A stretch of DNA of 32,038 nucleotides from Pelomonas sp041914785. Lineage in GTDB: Bacteria; Pseudomonadota; Gammaproteobacteria; Burkholderiales; Burkholderiaceae_C. How positions within the stretch are numbered: position 1 is the first letter of the stretch; every line of letters starts with the position of its first letter. The notes beneath the pieces are model-generated. The model was not told the DNA's origin. It saw only the letters and a program-made list of their open reading frames with translations, and made no database searches. The stretch covers positions 1 to 32,038 of the forward strand of contig JAYSCT010000050.1 of NCBI GenBank assembly GCA_041914785.1. The letters run 5' to 3'. Made by a program: the position numbers and the translations under genes. Positions 1 through 7,911 of the stretch are shown here, piece by piece.

Positions 1-456
1 ACCGGTCTCGAGGTTGCCCAGGCAGCCCAGCTCGCCCTCGACGGTCACGCCGACCGCGTGCGCCATGTCGACGACCTTGCGGGTCACTTCCATGTTGTAT
101 TCGAAGGACGACGGGGTCTTGCCGTCTTCCATCAGCGAGCCGTCCATCATCACGGAGCCGAAGCCCAGCTCGATGGCGCCGGCGCAGACCTTGGGCGACG
201 TGCCGTGGTCCTGGTGCATGACCAGCGGGATGTGCGGGTACATCTCGGCCGCGGCCTGGATGAGGTGCTTGATGAAGGGCTCGCCCGCGTACTTGCGGGC
301 GCCGGCGGAGGCCTGCAGGATGACCGGCGCACCGACTTCGTCGGCCGCCGACATCACGGCCTGCACCTGCTCCAGGTTGTTGACGTTGAAGGCTGGGATG
401 CCGTAGCCGTTTTCAGCGGCGTGGTCCAGCAACTGGCGCATGGAGACGAGAGGCAT
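1..456 (-). CDS. fba: Class II fructose-bisphosphate aldolase, N-terminal 152 residues (3' end outside window)
   Basis: The protein cleaves fructose-1,6-bisphosphate to DHAP and glyceraldehyde-3-phosphate (glycolysis, gluconeogenesis, Calvin cycle) in the cytoplasm, using a divalent metal. The visible part starts MPLVSMRQLLDHAAENGYGI and carries the class II signature H81-Q-D83-H84-G, where D83 would be the catalytic acid and H84 a zinc ligand, followed by the VEGELG strand near residue 140. The family is usually about 350 residues, so just under half is present. The start ATG (454-456) is the first in frame and aligns with the usual N-terminus. It is transcribed away from the ATPase/DUF4325 gene at 601, with about 144 bases between them for two divergent promoters. 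The family call is firm; nothing unusual was seen in the coding part. Confidence 0.95.
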   Translation of the reverse strand, partial: MPLVSMRQLLDHAAENGYGIPAFNVNNLEQVQAVMSAADEVGAPVILQASAGARKYAGEPFIKHLIQAAAEMYPHIPLVMHQDHGTSPKVCAGAIELGFGSVMMDGSLMEDGKTPSSFEYNMEVTRKVVDMAHAVGVTVEGELGCLGNLETG

Positions 457-504
457 GGGAATTCCCCGGGGGAGTTGAGAAATCTGGGCCGACTGCGGCA
501 CCCA

Positions 505-533
505 CCGTAGTTGGTAACCGCGCCGTAACTGGT
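505..533. repeat. Imperfect direct repeat in a divergent intergenic region
   Basis: CCGTAGTTGGT (505-515) recurs as CCGTAACTGGT (523-533), 9 of 11 bases identical, spaced 18 bases start to start. It sits between the divergent fba and ATPase/DUF4325 genes, where a regulator could bind. No promoter can be fixed with confidence, so this may be chance. Confidence 0.25.
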
Positions 534-600
534 TGGGGATTCTATGGAGGCGCGGGCATGCCCCACCCCCACGGATAGGAGTAGTCAGCACAATGCGCGA

Positions 601-1617
601 ATGACAAGACTGGTGTTCGACCACCTGACCAACTGGATCACCGCCGCCGCCGGCGAACACGCGCTGGACCTGGCGGCCCACATCGAGGAGCGCACCGGCG
701 CCAGCCACCGCGCCGCGATGGCCGCGCTGAAGCGCCTGGTGGACGCCGGCTGGCTGACGCGCTCGGGCAGCAGCCGCCGCCCGGTGTACGGCCCCGGCGT
801 GCTGCGCCAGGTGGCGCGCTCCTACACGCTGCACGGCCTGCAGGAAGACCTGCCCTGGCAGCGCGACTTCGCGCCGCACTTCGCGCTGCCGAAACACGTC
901 GAACGCATGGTGCAGCACGGCTTCACGGAGCTGGTCAACAACGCGGCCGACCATTCCGGCGGCAGCAGCGTCACCGTGTCGCTGCGGCAGACGCCCACGC
1001 ATGTGCAGCTGCTGGTCAGCGACGACGGCGTGGGCGTGTTCGACAAGATCTGCACCGCCTTCCACCTCGAAGACCCGCAGCACGCGATGCTGGAACTGAG
1101 CAAGGGCCGCCTGACCAGCGCGCCCGACGCGCACACCGGCCGGGGCCTGTTCTTCAGCAGCCAGCTGGCCGACGTGTTCGACATCCACGCCAACAACACG
1201 GCTTACCAGCGCCGCGCCTGGGAAAGCGCCGGCTGGAAAAAGGGCCGCGCGCTGCCGCGCCAGGGCAGCAGCATCTACATGGCCATCGCGCTGAACACGA
1301 CGCGCACGCTGGACGGCGTGATGAACGCGTGGAGCCTCGGCGGCGACGGCATCGAGTTCGACCAGACCCGCGTGCAGCTGCGCCTGCTGACGACCGAGGG
1401 CCAGGCGCTGGACTCGCGCGCAGCGGCCCGCCGCGTGGGTTCACGGCTGACGACGTTCAAGCGGGCCGAGATCGACTTTGACGGCGTGACCGACGTGGGG
1501 CACGGCTTCACGGACGAGCTGTTCCGGGTGTTCGCGAAGGCCAACCCGCGGGTGGAGCTGGTGGCGGTGAACACCAGCCCGCGCATCGAAGCGTTGATCA
1601 GGAGCGCCAGGGCGTGA
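601..1617 (+). CDS. GHKL-type ATP-binding protein with winged-helix N-terminus and C-terminal DUF4325 (STAS-like) domain
   Basis: The product is 338 residues. Residues 1-70 look like a winged helix-turn-helix (TGASHRAAMAALKRLVDAGWL followed by a basic wing). Residues 100-230 are a GHKL ATPase resembling anti-sigma-factor kinases: N-box E110-L-V-N-N-A, G1 box D141-D-G-V-G, and HTGRGL around 178-183. Residues 255-330 match DUF4325, a STAS-like fold (TTFKRAEIDFDGV...HGFTDELFRVF). Known relatives combine an ATPase with a STAS-like partner, suggesting protein-phosphorylation or partner-switching regulation; the target is unknown. No histidine phosphoacceptor domain is present, so this is not a classical sensor kinase. 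The start at 601 was chosen because the HTH begins there. AGGAG (577-581) is rather far away but suits an out-of-frame ATG at 593 that opens a three-codon ORF ending across this start. The stop overlaps the GTG of the next gene. Confidence 0.8.
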   Translation: MTRLVFDHLTNWITAAAGEHALDLAAHIEERTGASHRAAMAALKRLVDAGWLTRSGSSRRPVYGPGVLRQVARSYTLHGLQEDLPWQRDFAPHFALPKHVERMVQHGFTELVNNAADHSGGSSVTVSLRQTPTHVQLLVSDDGVGVFDKICTAFHLEDPQHAMLELSKGRLTSAPDAHTGRGLFFSSQLADVFDIHANNTAYQRRAWESAGWKKGRALPRQGSSIYMAIALNTTRTLDGVMNAWSLGGDGIEFDQTRVQLRLLTTEGQALDSRAAARRVGSRLTTFKRAEIDFDGVTDVGHGFTDELFRVFAKANPRVELVAVNTSPRIEALIRSARA

Positions 1618-2417
1618 AGAAGACGCTGTTGGCATGCCTGATCGCACTGGCAGCCGGCGCTGCGCAAGCGCGGGACCGCGACAACGGCTGCACACAAGGT
1701 ATCGAAGACGCACTGCGCCACGTCGATACCAAGGTCGCGATCAAGGGAACGGTCGAGGCGCAGCATTGCAAACCCTGGCCACCGTCCGCCGGCAAGGTGA
1801 ACGCTGTCGTGATGGCATTCGAGAAGACGGGCGGCGAGCCCGGCAGCTTCACCCGGAGTTGGACCGGCGTGCTTGCCCTGCTGGATGCGCATACCCGGCG
1901 CATCCTGAGCTATCGACGCTTTGACTTGGAAGAAGACGCCGCAACTGCGATTGGCAGGTGGAGCCTGACCCTGGACACCGCCGACTACAGGTTGGCGTCG
2001 GACGTACGAGCGCTGGGGCTGCGCTTCACGACATCCGCACTCGGCCCCTCGGCCGCTGACGCTTCACACAGCGATGAACTGACTCTGTTCGTGCCGGAAG
2101 GCCGTCAGTTGCGGCCCGTGCTGGGCAAAGCCATGAGTCGCTCGCGGGCGATCGAGGGTTGCCTTGGCAAGTGTCCACATGTCGTCGCCGACTACGCGAC
2201 ATTGACGATTGCCGTTGGACCTGCGGGCGCCAGCGGCTGGAATGACCTGGTGCTGACGGCAAAACTCCAGCGCGAAACCATTGACGAAGGGAATTCAGTC
2301 GCCAGCGCACCGCGACAGGATCGCGCGGTGTACCGCTACAACGGCACGACTTACCAGCGCGAGGTATCACCCAGGGAAGCTTGGTGGGACGGCCATTGCT
2401 GCACGATCAGTTGGTAA
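1614..2417 (+). CDS. Secreted protein of unknown function
   Basis: The product is 267 residues and not recognised. It begins with GTG inside the previous gene's stop (GTGA overlap), implying translational coupling. The first 19 residues form a clear Sec signal peptide (KK, then a leucine/alanine core, then AQA), so the mature protein should be periplasmic or extracellular. Mature-part cysteines include one after the signal peptide (NGCTQ), the C-G-K-C-P-like pair near residue 180, and a C-C pair close to the C-terminus (DGHCCTISW), so disulfides are plausible. Predicted content is mainly beta, without recognisable catalytic motifs. Codon choice is noticeably less GC-biased than the flanking genes, which hints at later acquisition. 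Its pairing with a cytoplasmic ATPase/DUF4325 regulator is the only functional clue. Confidence 0.75.
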   Translation: MKKTLLACLIALAAGAAQARDRDNGCTQGIEDALRHVDTKVAIKGTVEAQHCKPWPPSAGKVNAVVMAFEKTGGEPGSFTRSWTGVLALLDAHTRRILSYRRFDLEEDAATAIGRWSLTLDTADYRLASDVRALGLRFTTSALGPSAADASHSDELTLFVPEGRQLRPVLGKAMSRSRAIEGCLGKCPHVVADYATLTIAVGPAGASGWNDLVLTAKLQRETIDEGNSVASAPRQDRAVYRYNGTTYQREVSPREAWWDGHCCTISW

Positions 2418-2443
2418 GGCTGTAGAGCCAGTCCTTGCGGAAC

Positions 2444-3343
2444 TCAGCCTGGCTTCCTGAGTGCCGGCACCGGCGGCACCGCGATGCGCGGGCCGACATA
2501 GCCCGTCACGGTGCCGAAGCGGCCGCCATCCTCGCGCGCCCAGTCCTCGGCCCAGGTCTGCATCTCTGCCGGCTCGCGGCCGACGAAGTTCCACCACAGC
2601 AGCGGCGGCGTGGCCCAGGGCTCGCCGCCCAGCAGCAGCAGCCGCGTGGCCGACGTGCAGCGCAGCTCGACGGACGCGCAGCCCGGCCCGATGTAGAGCA
2701 ACGTGCCCGGCGCGACGGTCTCGACCGCGTCATGGCCGGCCGGCGCGATCTCGACCTCGCCTTCCAGCAGCATCAACCCGTGCTCGAAGCCGGGCTGCAG
2801 CGCGATGACGGCGTCGGCCGCCCCGTCGGCCGCGAGGTCCACGCCCAGCAGCGGCGTGAAGCTGGGCACCGGCGAGCGCTGCCCGTCCAGTTCGCCGACC
2901 AGCAGCGTGCCGTCGAAGCCGCCCACCGCGCAGCGCGGCAGGTCGGGGAAGTGCTGGAAGCTGGGCGCGCGCTCGCGCTCCGCGTCCGGCAGCGCGATCC
3001 ACAGCTGCGCGAGATGGATGCGGTCGGTCAGCGACTCCTCGCTGTGCGAGATGCCGTGGCCCGCCGTCATCAGGTTCACCTGGCCGGCGCGCAGCACCTG
3101 CTCGGAGCCCAGGCTGTCGCGGTGCAGGATCTCGCCCTCGATCATCCAGCTGAAGGTCGACAGCCCCGTGTGCGGATGGGGGCCGACGTTCATGCGCCTG
3201 ACCGTCGTGGCGGGGCCGGCGTGGTCGGCAAAGCACCAGGCGCCGATGACGCGGCGTCCCTTGTTGGGCAGCGCACGCTGGATGGGCAGGCCGCCGACGT
3301 CGCCGACGTGGCTGGTGATGCGCTCGACGAACACGGCGCTCAT
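2444..3343 (-). CDS. Pirin family protein
   Basis: The product is a 299-residue bicupin. The N-terminal cupin carries the pirin metal site: H56-P-H58-T-G-L-S-T-F and the later G-H-G-I-S-H100-S-E102, matching the His/His/His/Glu set of pirins. The C-terminal cupin spans roughly residues 165-280. Bacterial pirins act as quercetin 2,3-dioxygenases or as redox-sensing binding partners of metabolic enzymes; the sequence cannot decide which. Its start ATG overlaps the stop of the upstream FMN reductase gene (ATGA), so the two are almost certainly translated from one mRNA. Length and motifs are normal for the family. Confidence 0.93.
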   Translation of the reverse strand: MSAVFVERITSHVGDVGGLPIQRALPNKGRRVIGAWCFADHAGPATTVRRMNVGPHPHTGLSTFSWMIEGEILHRDSLGSEQVLRAGQVNLMTAGHGISHSEESLTDRIHLAQLWIALPDAERERAPSFQHFPDLPRCAVGGFDGTLLVGELDGQRSPVPSFTPLLGVDLAADGAADAVIALQPGFEHGLMLLEGEVEIAPAGHDAVETVAPGTLLYIGPGCASVELRCTSATRLLLLGGEPWATPPLLWWNFVGREPAEMQTWAEDWAREDGGRFGTVTGYVGPRIAVPPVPALRKPG

Positions 3344-3894
3344 GCCGACCTCTTCGCCACGAAATCGACGAAGCCCTGCACGAACTGCTGCAGCTGCACG
3401 CGCACCTTGTCGTCGATGAGCCGGCCCTCGGCGTCGAACACCGTGCCGGCCTTGGACACCATCAGCCGCCCGCCCATCCAGAAGTCGTTGCCGAAGGCGC
3501 GCAGCACGGACAGCAGCGCGTCCTGCGACTGCACGGTGCCGAAGCCGCCGGGCGTCGCGCCGACCAGCGCGGTGGGCTTGCCGCCAAACAGCTTGCCGCC
3601 CTCGCCGCTGGGGCGGGACAGCCAGTCCAGCCCGTTCTTCAGCACGCCGGGAATGGCGTTGTTGTACTCGGGGGTGCCGATGAGCAGCGCGTCGGCGGCA
3701 CGGATGGCTTCGCGCAGCTCGGTCACGGCGGGCGGCATGCCCTCGGCCTCGACATCGCCGTCGTACAGCGGGATGCCGTGCAGCGTGCGCAGCTCGATGC
3801 CGACGCCCTCGGGCGCGAGGCCCGCGGCGGCGCGCAGCAGCGCGGTGTTGTAGGAGGCGCGGCGCAGCGCGCCGCTGAGGGCAATGATCTTCAT
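3340..3894 (-). CDS. NADPH-dependent FMN reductase (flavodoxin-like quinone/chromate reductase type)
   Basis: The product is a 184-residue flavodoxin-fold reductase using NAD(P)H and FMN to reduce quinones, azo dyes or metals. The N-terminus MKIIALSGALRRASYN holds the FMN-phosphate loop (G8 to S14), and TPEYNNAIPGVLKNGLDW (74-91) is the diagnostic family motif contacting the isoalloxazine ring. I chose ATG 3894 because it begins the first beta strand; a TTG two codons upstream (3900) is possible. The stop overlaps the pirin start by ATGA. A pairing of a quinone reductase with a pirin suggests a shared redox or aromatic/quinone stress role, which is inference. Confidence 0.92.
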   Translation of the reverse strand: MKIIALSGALRRASYNTALLRAAAGLAPEGVGIELRTLHGIPLYDGDVEAEGMPPAVTELREAIRAADALLIGTPEYNNAIPGVLKNGLDWLSRPSGEGGKLFGGKPTALVGATPGGFGTVQSQDALLSVLRAFGNDFWMGGRLMVSKAGTVFDAEGRLIDDKVRVQLQQFVQGFVDFVAKRSA

Positions 3895-3971
3895 GGGCAA
3901 CCGCTCCAGCCGGTGGAGCGGCGATCATGCCAGCGCCCCGCGCACGCCGGGCGCGCGCGGGGCGAGCCGGG

Positions 3972-6080
3972 TCAGCTGCGCGAGCAGTAGACCGGCGTGG
4001 CGGTGGGCACCGTGGGCGTGGTGCCGGTGTAGGCCTCGGTGCGCGTCAGCGTCACGTTGCACTGGGCGTCGACGGTCAGGTCGAACAGCGTCCAGTAGTC
4101 GGTCTGCGCGGTCTCGCCGGTGGCCGGCGGCACGAACAGCTCGGTACGGCCGCCCGGCAGGATGAGTTCCACACGCGCGCCGCTGACGGCGATGGGGCCG
4201 CTGCTGTAGCCGCTGTAGTTGCGCACCGCGTACTTGTAGGTGCCCACCATCAGCTTGGTCAGCGTGACGACCTCGGGGCCGAAGCTGCTGGTGTCGTCCA
4301 CGTCCAGGTTGGCGAACGGGGCGGCGGTCAGCTGGCCCTTGCTGCTGTAGTAGACGTGGGCGCCGCTGGGCGTCCACAGGTGGCTGTCCAGGTCGCGCGG
4401 GTTGGCACCCCAGGTCAGCTTGATGGACACGCCATTCGCGTTGGCGGCCAGCACCAGGCAGTCGGTCAGCGTCAGCTCGCCGCTGCCGCTGGTCACGCGC
4501 ACCGTGTTGCTCAGCAGCGGGCTCTGGAATGCGATCAGCGTGGCCAGGCTGTTGGCGCGCACCGCGATGCGGAAGGCGCCGTTGGCGTCGGTCAGCGCGC
4601 TGCTGGTGCCGCTGTAGTCGATGCCGTCGCTGGTGATGCTGGCGCCGGCCACGCGCGCGCCCGCGTCGTTGCTGACGCAGCCGTTGACCCACACGGTCTC
4701 GCTGATGCGGTCGGCGTTCCAGGTGCTGAAGTGCGCGACCGTGCCCTCGTAGTAGCGGTTGGCGCCCGTGCCCTGCAGCGTCGCCGTGCCTTCCTGCGCC
4801 CAGCGGCCGCTGGTGGTGTCGAAGTGGAACAGCGGGATGGTGGCCGGCGGGTTGGCGTCGCGCGTGGCCAGCGGGATGCGGATGGTGGCCGTCTGGCCGG
4901 TGCGCAGGTTGGCCGTGGCGCCGGCGGCGTCGGTGATCTGCACGCCCAGAGCGCCGTAGCTCTCGATGGACACCGGGTTGCCGCCGCTCAGCGTCGTGTA
5001 GTCGCCGGGCATGAGGCTGGAGTCCAGCGACGGGTCGATGGCGGTGATGCGCACCGTGGCGTTGCCGGTCAGCGCGCTGCCGTCGGCCTTGGCCAGGCTG
5101 GCCGCAGCCAGCACGACGCGGGCCGTGCCGGCCGTGTTGGAAACCGTGCCGCCGGTGCCTGCGTCCAGCGTGGCCGACGCGGTGACCGGCACCAGGCGCG
5201 CCAGCACGCCGCTGGCGCCGTTGTCACCCACGGCGACGATGCGGGTGCTTTCGCCGTAGCCCGCGCCGGTGAAGTTGACGACCGCGCGCGCCGCCGGCGA
5301 CACGCCGGCGAGGCTGAACGCGCCCTGCGCGTCGGTGGTGGCCGTGCGGGCCCCCAGCGTGACGGCGATGCCGGGTAGCGCCGCGCCGGTCAGGCCGTCC
5401 AGCACGCGGCCGCTGACGGCCACGCGCACGACGACGCTGAGGTTCACGCTGCCGTCGGCGCAGTTGGTGGGCGACGCGGTCTGGCAGATGCGGTAGCCCA
5501 GCGTGGACGCGCCGGCCGCAGCCGTGGCGCCGACCTGCAGCTGGCCGTCCGCGCCCAGCGTGACACCGGCCGGCCAGGTGCCGGTGGTGCTGGCCGTGAC
5601 CGTGGCGCCAGCCGCAGCAATGCCGTCGAGCTGGTCGTTGGCCAGCAGCGAGGCGCTCTCGCCGGCGCCCAGCGTGACGGTGTCCGCGCCGGCCGTGATC
5701 GGCGGCTTGGGCACGGTCAGCGTGACGGCGGCGGCACTGCAGTTGCTGGGCGAGGCCGCCTCGCAGAGCTGGTAGTTCAGCGTGTAGCTGCCGGGCACCG
5801 CACCGCGGGCCACGGCCACGACGCCGTCGGTGACGCTGACGCCCGCCGGCAGCGTGCCGGTGAAGGCGATGGTCGCGTTGCCGCCGGTGCCCACGCGGGC
5901 GGCCGCGCCGCCCACGGTGTCGTTGGCCAGCGCCGAGGCGCTCTGGCCCGTGCCCAGCGACATCGTGTCGGCCGTGGCCACCATGGCCGTCGGGCCGCTG
6001 CTGTCTCCGCCTCCGCAGGCGCTCAGCAGGGCCAGCACGGCCGCCGCTGCTGCGCCGAGGCAGCGCTTGTTCATCGTCAT
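3972..6080 (-). CDS. Large outer-surface lipoprotein with Ig-like repeats, carboxypeptidase-regulatory-like domains and a C-terminal YfaP-like domain
   Basis: The product is 702 residues. A lipoprotein signal peptide ends in LLSA-C22-GGG, so it should be lipidated and anchored in the outer membrane. Two homologous Ig/cadherin-like repeats follow (about 30-120 and 120-205), each with an ADT-V/M-LG-GQ/ES-A start and a C..ASP-NC motif that could form a disulfide. Residues 205-260 and about 505-550 resemble carboxypeptidase-regulatory-like beta sandwiches. The C-terminal part (about 575-690) has LTWGANPRDLDSHLWTPSG and a YKYAVRNYSG strand, resembling the YfaP-type domain. No catalytic motif is visible; binding or adhesion is likely. 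The start at 6080 has AGGAG eight bases upstream. The family is known only in outline. Confidence 0.8.
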   Translation of the reverse strand: MTMNKRCLGAAAAAVLALLSACGGGDSSGPTAMVATADTMSLGTGQSASALANDTVGGAAARVGTGGNATIAFTGTLPAGVSVTDGVVAVARGAVPGSYTLNYQLCEAASPSNCSAAAVTLTVPKPPITAGADTVTLGAGESASLLANDQLDGIAAAGATVTASTTGTWPAGVTLGADGQLQVGATAAAGASTLGYRICQTASPTNCADGSVNLSVVVRVAVSGRVLDGLTGAALPGIAVTLGARTATTDAQGAFSLAGVSPAARAVVNFTGAGYGESTRIVAVGDNGASGVLARLVPVTASATLDAGTGGTVSNTAGTARVVLAAASLAKADGSALTGNATVRITAIDPSLDSSLMPGDYTTLSGGNPVSIESYGALGVQITDAAGATANLRTGQTATIRIPLATRDANPPATIPLFHFDTTSGRWAQEGTATLQGTGANRYYEGTVAHFSTWNADRISETVWVNGCVSNDAGARVAGASITSDGIDYSGTSSALTDANGAFRIAVRANSLATLIAFQSPLLSNTVRVTSGSGELTLTDCLVLAANANGVSIKLTWGANPRDLDSHLWTPSGAHVYYSSKGQLTAAPFANLDVDDTSSFGPEVVTLTKLMVGTYKYAVRNYSGYSSGPIAVSGARVELILPGGRTELFVPPATGETAQTDYWTLFDLTVDAQCNVTLTRTEAYTGTTPTVPTATPVYCSRS

Positions 6081-6156
6081 CGTCGGTACTCCTGTGCAGA
6101 CACACGAGGCTTGTGGCCCCGAAAAGTCGCGCATGCTAGGGTTGCCCCGCAGGGGT

Positions 6157-6179
6157 GTCAGGGCTTGCGCCCCCCTGAC
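6157..6179. promoter_or_regulatory. Inverted repeat in the lipoprotein/HMA divergent region
   Basis: Perfect 7-bp arms GTCAGGG (6157-6163) and CCCTGAC (6173-6179) with a 9-base spacer lie in the 219-base region between the divergent lipoprotein and heavy-metal-binding genes. A second short palindrome, CCCC-GCA-GGGG, lies just left of it. Either an operator or a hairpin in the lipoprotein leader is possible. The rest of the intergenic region shows no convincing promoter or CueR-type operator. Confidence 0.3.
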
Positions 6180-6299
6180 GTCCCCCATGTCTGGGACGCA
6201 CCACCCCGCATCCGGCCCCCGCCACCCCCCAGGTGAACGACGTCAATTTGTATTTCCAGGTAACAACTCGTTAGCGAGCCGCCCGCTAGGATGAACCGC

Positions 6300-6494
6300 A
6301 TGCACCACTTCCATCTGCCCGACATGAGCTGCGGCCATTGCGTCGCGGCCATCACCGAAGCGCTGCAGGCGCTGGACGACCACGCCCGCGTCACCATCGA
6401 CCGCGAGCGCAGGACGGCCGACGTCGACAGCACGCTGCCGCGCGAGGCGCTGGCCGCCGCGCTGGCCGAGGCCGGCTACCCGCCCGCGCCCTGA
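6300..6494 (+). CDS. Heavy-metal-associated (HMA) domain protein, CopZ-like
   Basis: The product is 64 residues, a single ferredoxin-like HMA domain with the metal motif M9-S-C11-G-H-C14, typical of soluble Cu(I) chaperones and of Hg-binding domains. The closing strand is also recognisable (L..AL.EAGYPP). Such proteins carry copper to a P1B ATPase, but no copper ATPase or regulator is adjacent, so the partner is elsewhere. I chose ATG 6300 because AGGA (6288-6291) is eight bases upstream and the domain begins there; ATG 6291, three codons earlier, is an alternative whose RBS would be too close. Confidence 0.88.
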   Translation: MHHFHLPDMSCGHCVAAITEALQALDDHARVTIDRERRTADVDSTLPREALAAALAEAGYPPAP

Positions 6495-6505
6495 GCGCCG
6501 CCGGT

Positions 6506-6531
6506 CGCCCACCGCCCACCGCCCACCGCCC
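6506..6531. repeat. Short tandem repeat, CGCCCAC unit
   Basis: Three exact copies of the 7-base unit CGCCCAC (6506-6526) are followed by a partial fourth. They lie in the 87-base gap before the HD-domain gene. Such units can slip during replication. Confidence 0.6.
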
Positions 6532-6553
6532 GTCGACTGACGAGCACCAGCTG

Positions 6554-6568
6554 CCCAGCCCAGCCCAG
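6554..6568. repeat. Short tandem repeat, CCCAG unit
   Basis: Three exact copies of CCCAG lie 14-28 bases upstream of the start codon of the HD-domain gene, where the ribosome-binding site would be expected; no good Shine-Dalgarno is visible there. Confidence 0.6.
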
Positions 6569-6581
6569 CCCCGCCGCGGCC

Positions 6582-7896
6582 ATGCCCACCCACGCCTCGC
6601 ACGGCGGTGACGTCAACCCGCACTACCTCGACCACCTCGTCGCCGCGGCCGACGAGCAGGACGTCGAGGTCACCGAGGACATCGTCTCCGGCAGCGGCGT
6701 CAAGCTGCTGGCGCGCGGCGCGCGCATCGACGCCGCGACGCGCGAGCGGCTGCTGTCGCACAAGCTGCAGCGGCCGCTGGAGCAGTGCATCGGCGTCAGC
6801 GGTGGCGTCACGCCGGCGCAGATCGGCCTGCTGGCCGAGGCGCTGCTGGACGAGCACCCCGCTGCTGGCCGCGCTCGCCCGCGACGAGCGCGCGCTGCCG
6901 CTGCAGCAGTCGCTGCCGCGGCTCAGGATCTCCCCGGCCCAGCAGTCGCTGCTGAGCCTGTATGCCCGCCAGCAGAGCGACCGGCTGCGCCACGCGGTGT
7001 GCGTCGCGCTGGTGGCCAAGGCGCTGGCGCGGCGGCTGCTGCCGGGCGACGTGGACCTGCACCGGCGCATCGCGCTTGCGGGCCTGCTGCACGACGTCGG
7101 CGAGCTCTACCTGCCGCCCGACTTCCTGCAGCGCGACCGGCCGCTGCAGGCCGAGCAGTGGCGCCAGATCGTCAGCCACCCGGTCATCGGCCACCGCGTG
7201 CTGCGCGACCTGGACGGCGGCGGCCCCGAGCTGGCGGAGCTGGTGCTGAACCACCACGAGCGGCTGGACGGCTTCGGCTACCCGCGCGGGCTGCAGGGCG
7301 AGCAGTTCACGCCGCCGTCGCAGGCGCTGGCCGTCGGCGAGTGGCTGGCCGGGCTGATGGAGCACGGCCAGGCGGCGGGCATCCACGCCAGCATCGCCGC
7401 CAAGCTCATCCCGGGCGAGTTCGGCGACGCGGCGCTGGACCTGCTGCGCGCCGCCGCGCGCGCCAGCGGCGCGTCGTCACGGCTGACCGACGCGCGCGCC
7501 TCACTGGCCGACATGCTGCCGCAGGCCCACTACGTCGTGGAGGTGCTGGCGCGCTTCCGCGTTGCGCGCGGCAGCTTCGACGACCGCCTGGCCGACGCCA
7601 GCGCCGAGCTGCGCCACCTGGTGGCGCTGTGCCGGCACCGGCTGCAGCAGCTGCAGGCGTCGTTCAGCAGCGCCGGGCTGGACGCCCACGACCCCGAGGC
7701 GCTGGTGGAGCAACTGGGCGAAGGCAGCGCGGGGCTACACCAGGAACTGCTGTCGCTGCTGCGCGAGTTCCACTGGCGCATGGGCGAGATGGAGCGCGAG
7801 GTGCTGCTGAGGGCCCATCAGATGAGCCCGCAGGACCAGCACCTCGTTCAGCAGATGCTCGCGACCCTCAAGGGCACGCTGCCGGCCGGGGACTGA
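6582..7896 (+). pseudogene. HD-domain (HD-GYP-like) phosphohydrolase, reading frame broken by a +1 shift at a C-run
   Basis: The first frame runs from ATG 6582 through 92 codons to ...LLAEALLDEH. The homologous remainder continues in the next frame from about 6859 (PLLAALARDERALP...) to the TGA at 7894-7896. Removing one C from the CCCC run at 6857-6860 would restore a 437-residue protein. In that restored protein the HD pair is H170-D171 (LLHDVGELYLPP), followed by SHPVIGH, N-H224-H225-E and DGFGYP (229-234), as in HD-GYP c-di-GMP phosphodiesterases. Two usual positions differ: the HDxGK lysine is Glu and the late aspartate of vaD is Glu (VGEWLAG). The C-terminal 130 residues look helical. 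The frame break may be a sequencing error, a true mutation, or phase variation. The coding pattern on both sides is intact, which argues for a very recent event or an error. Confidence 0.75.
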
Positions 7897-7911
7897 GCCC
7901 CTGCCTGGCAC

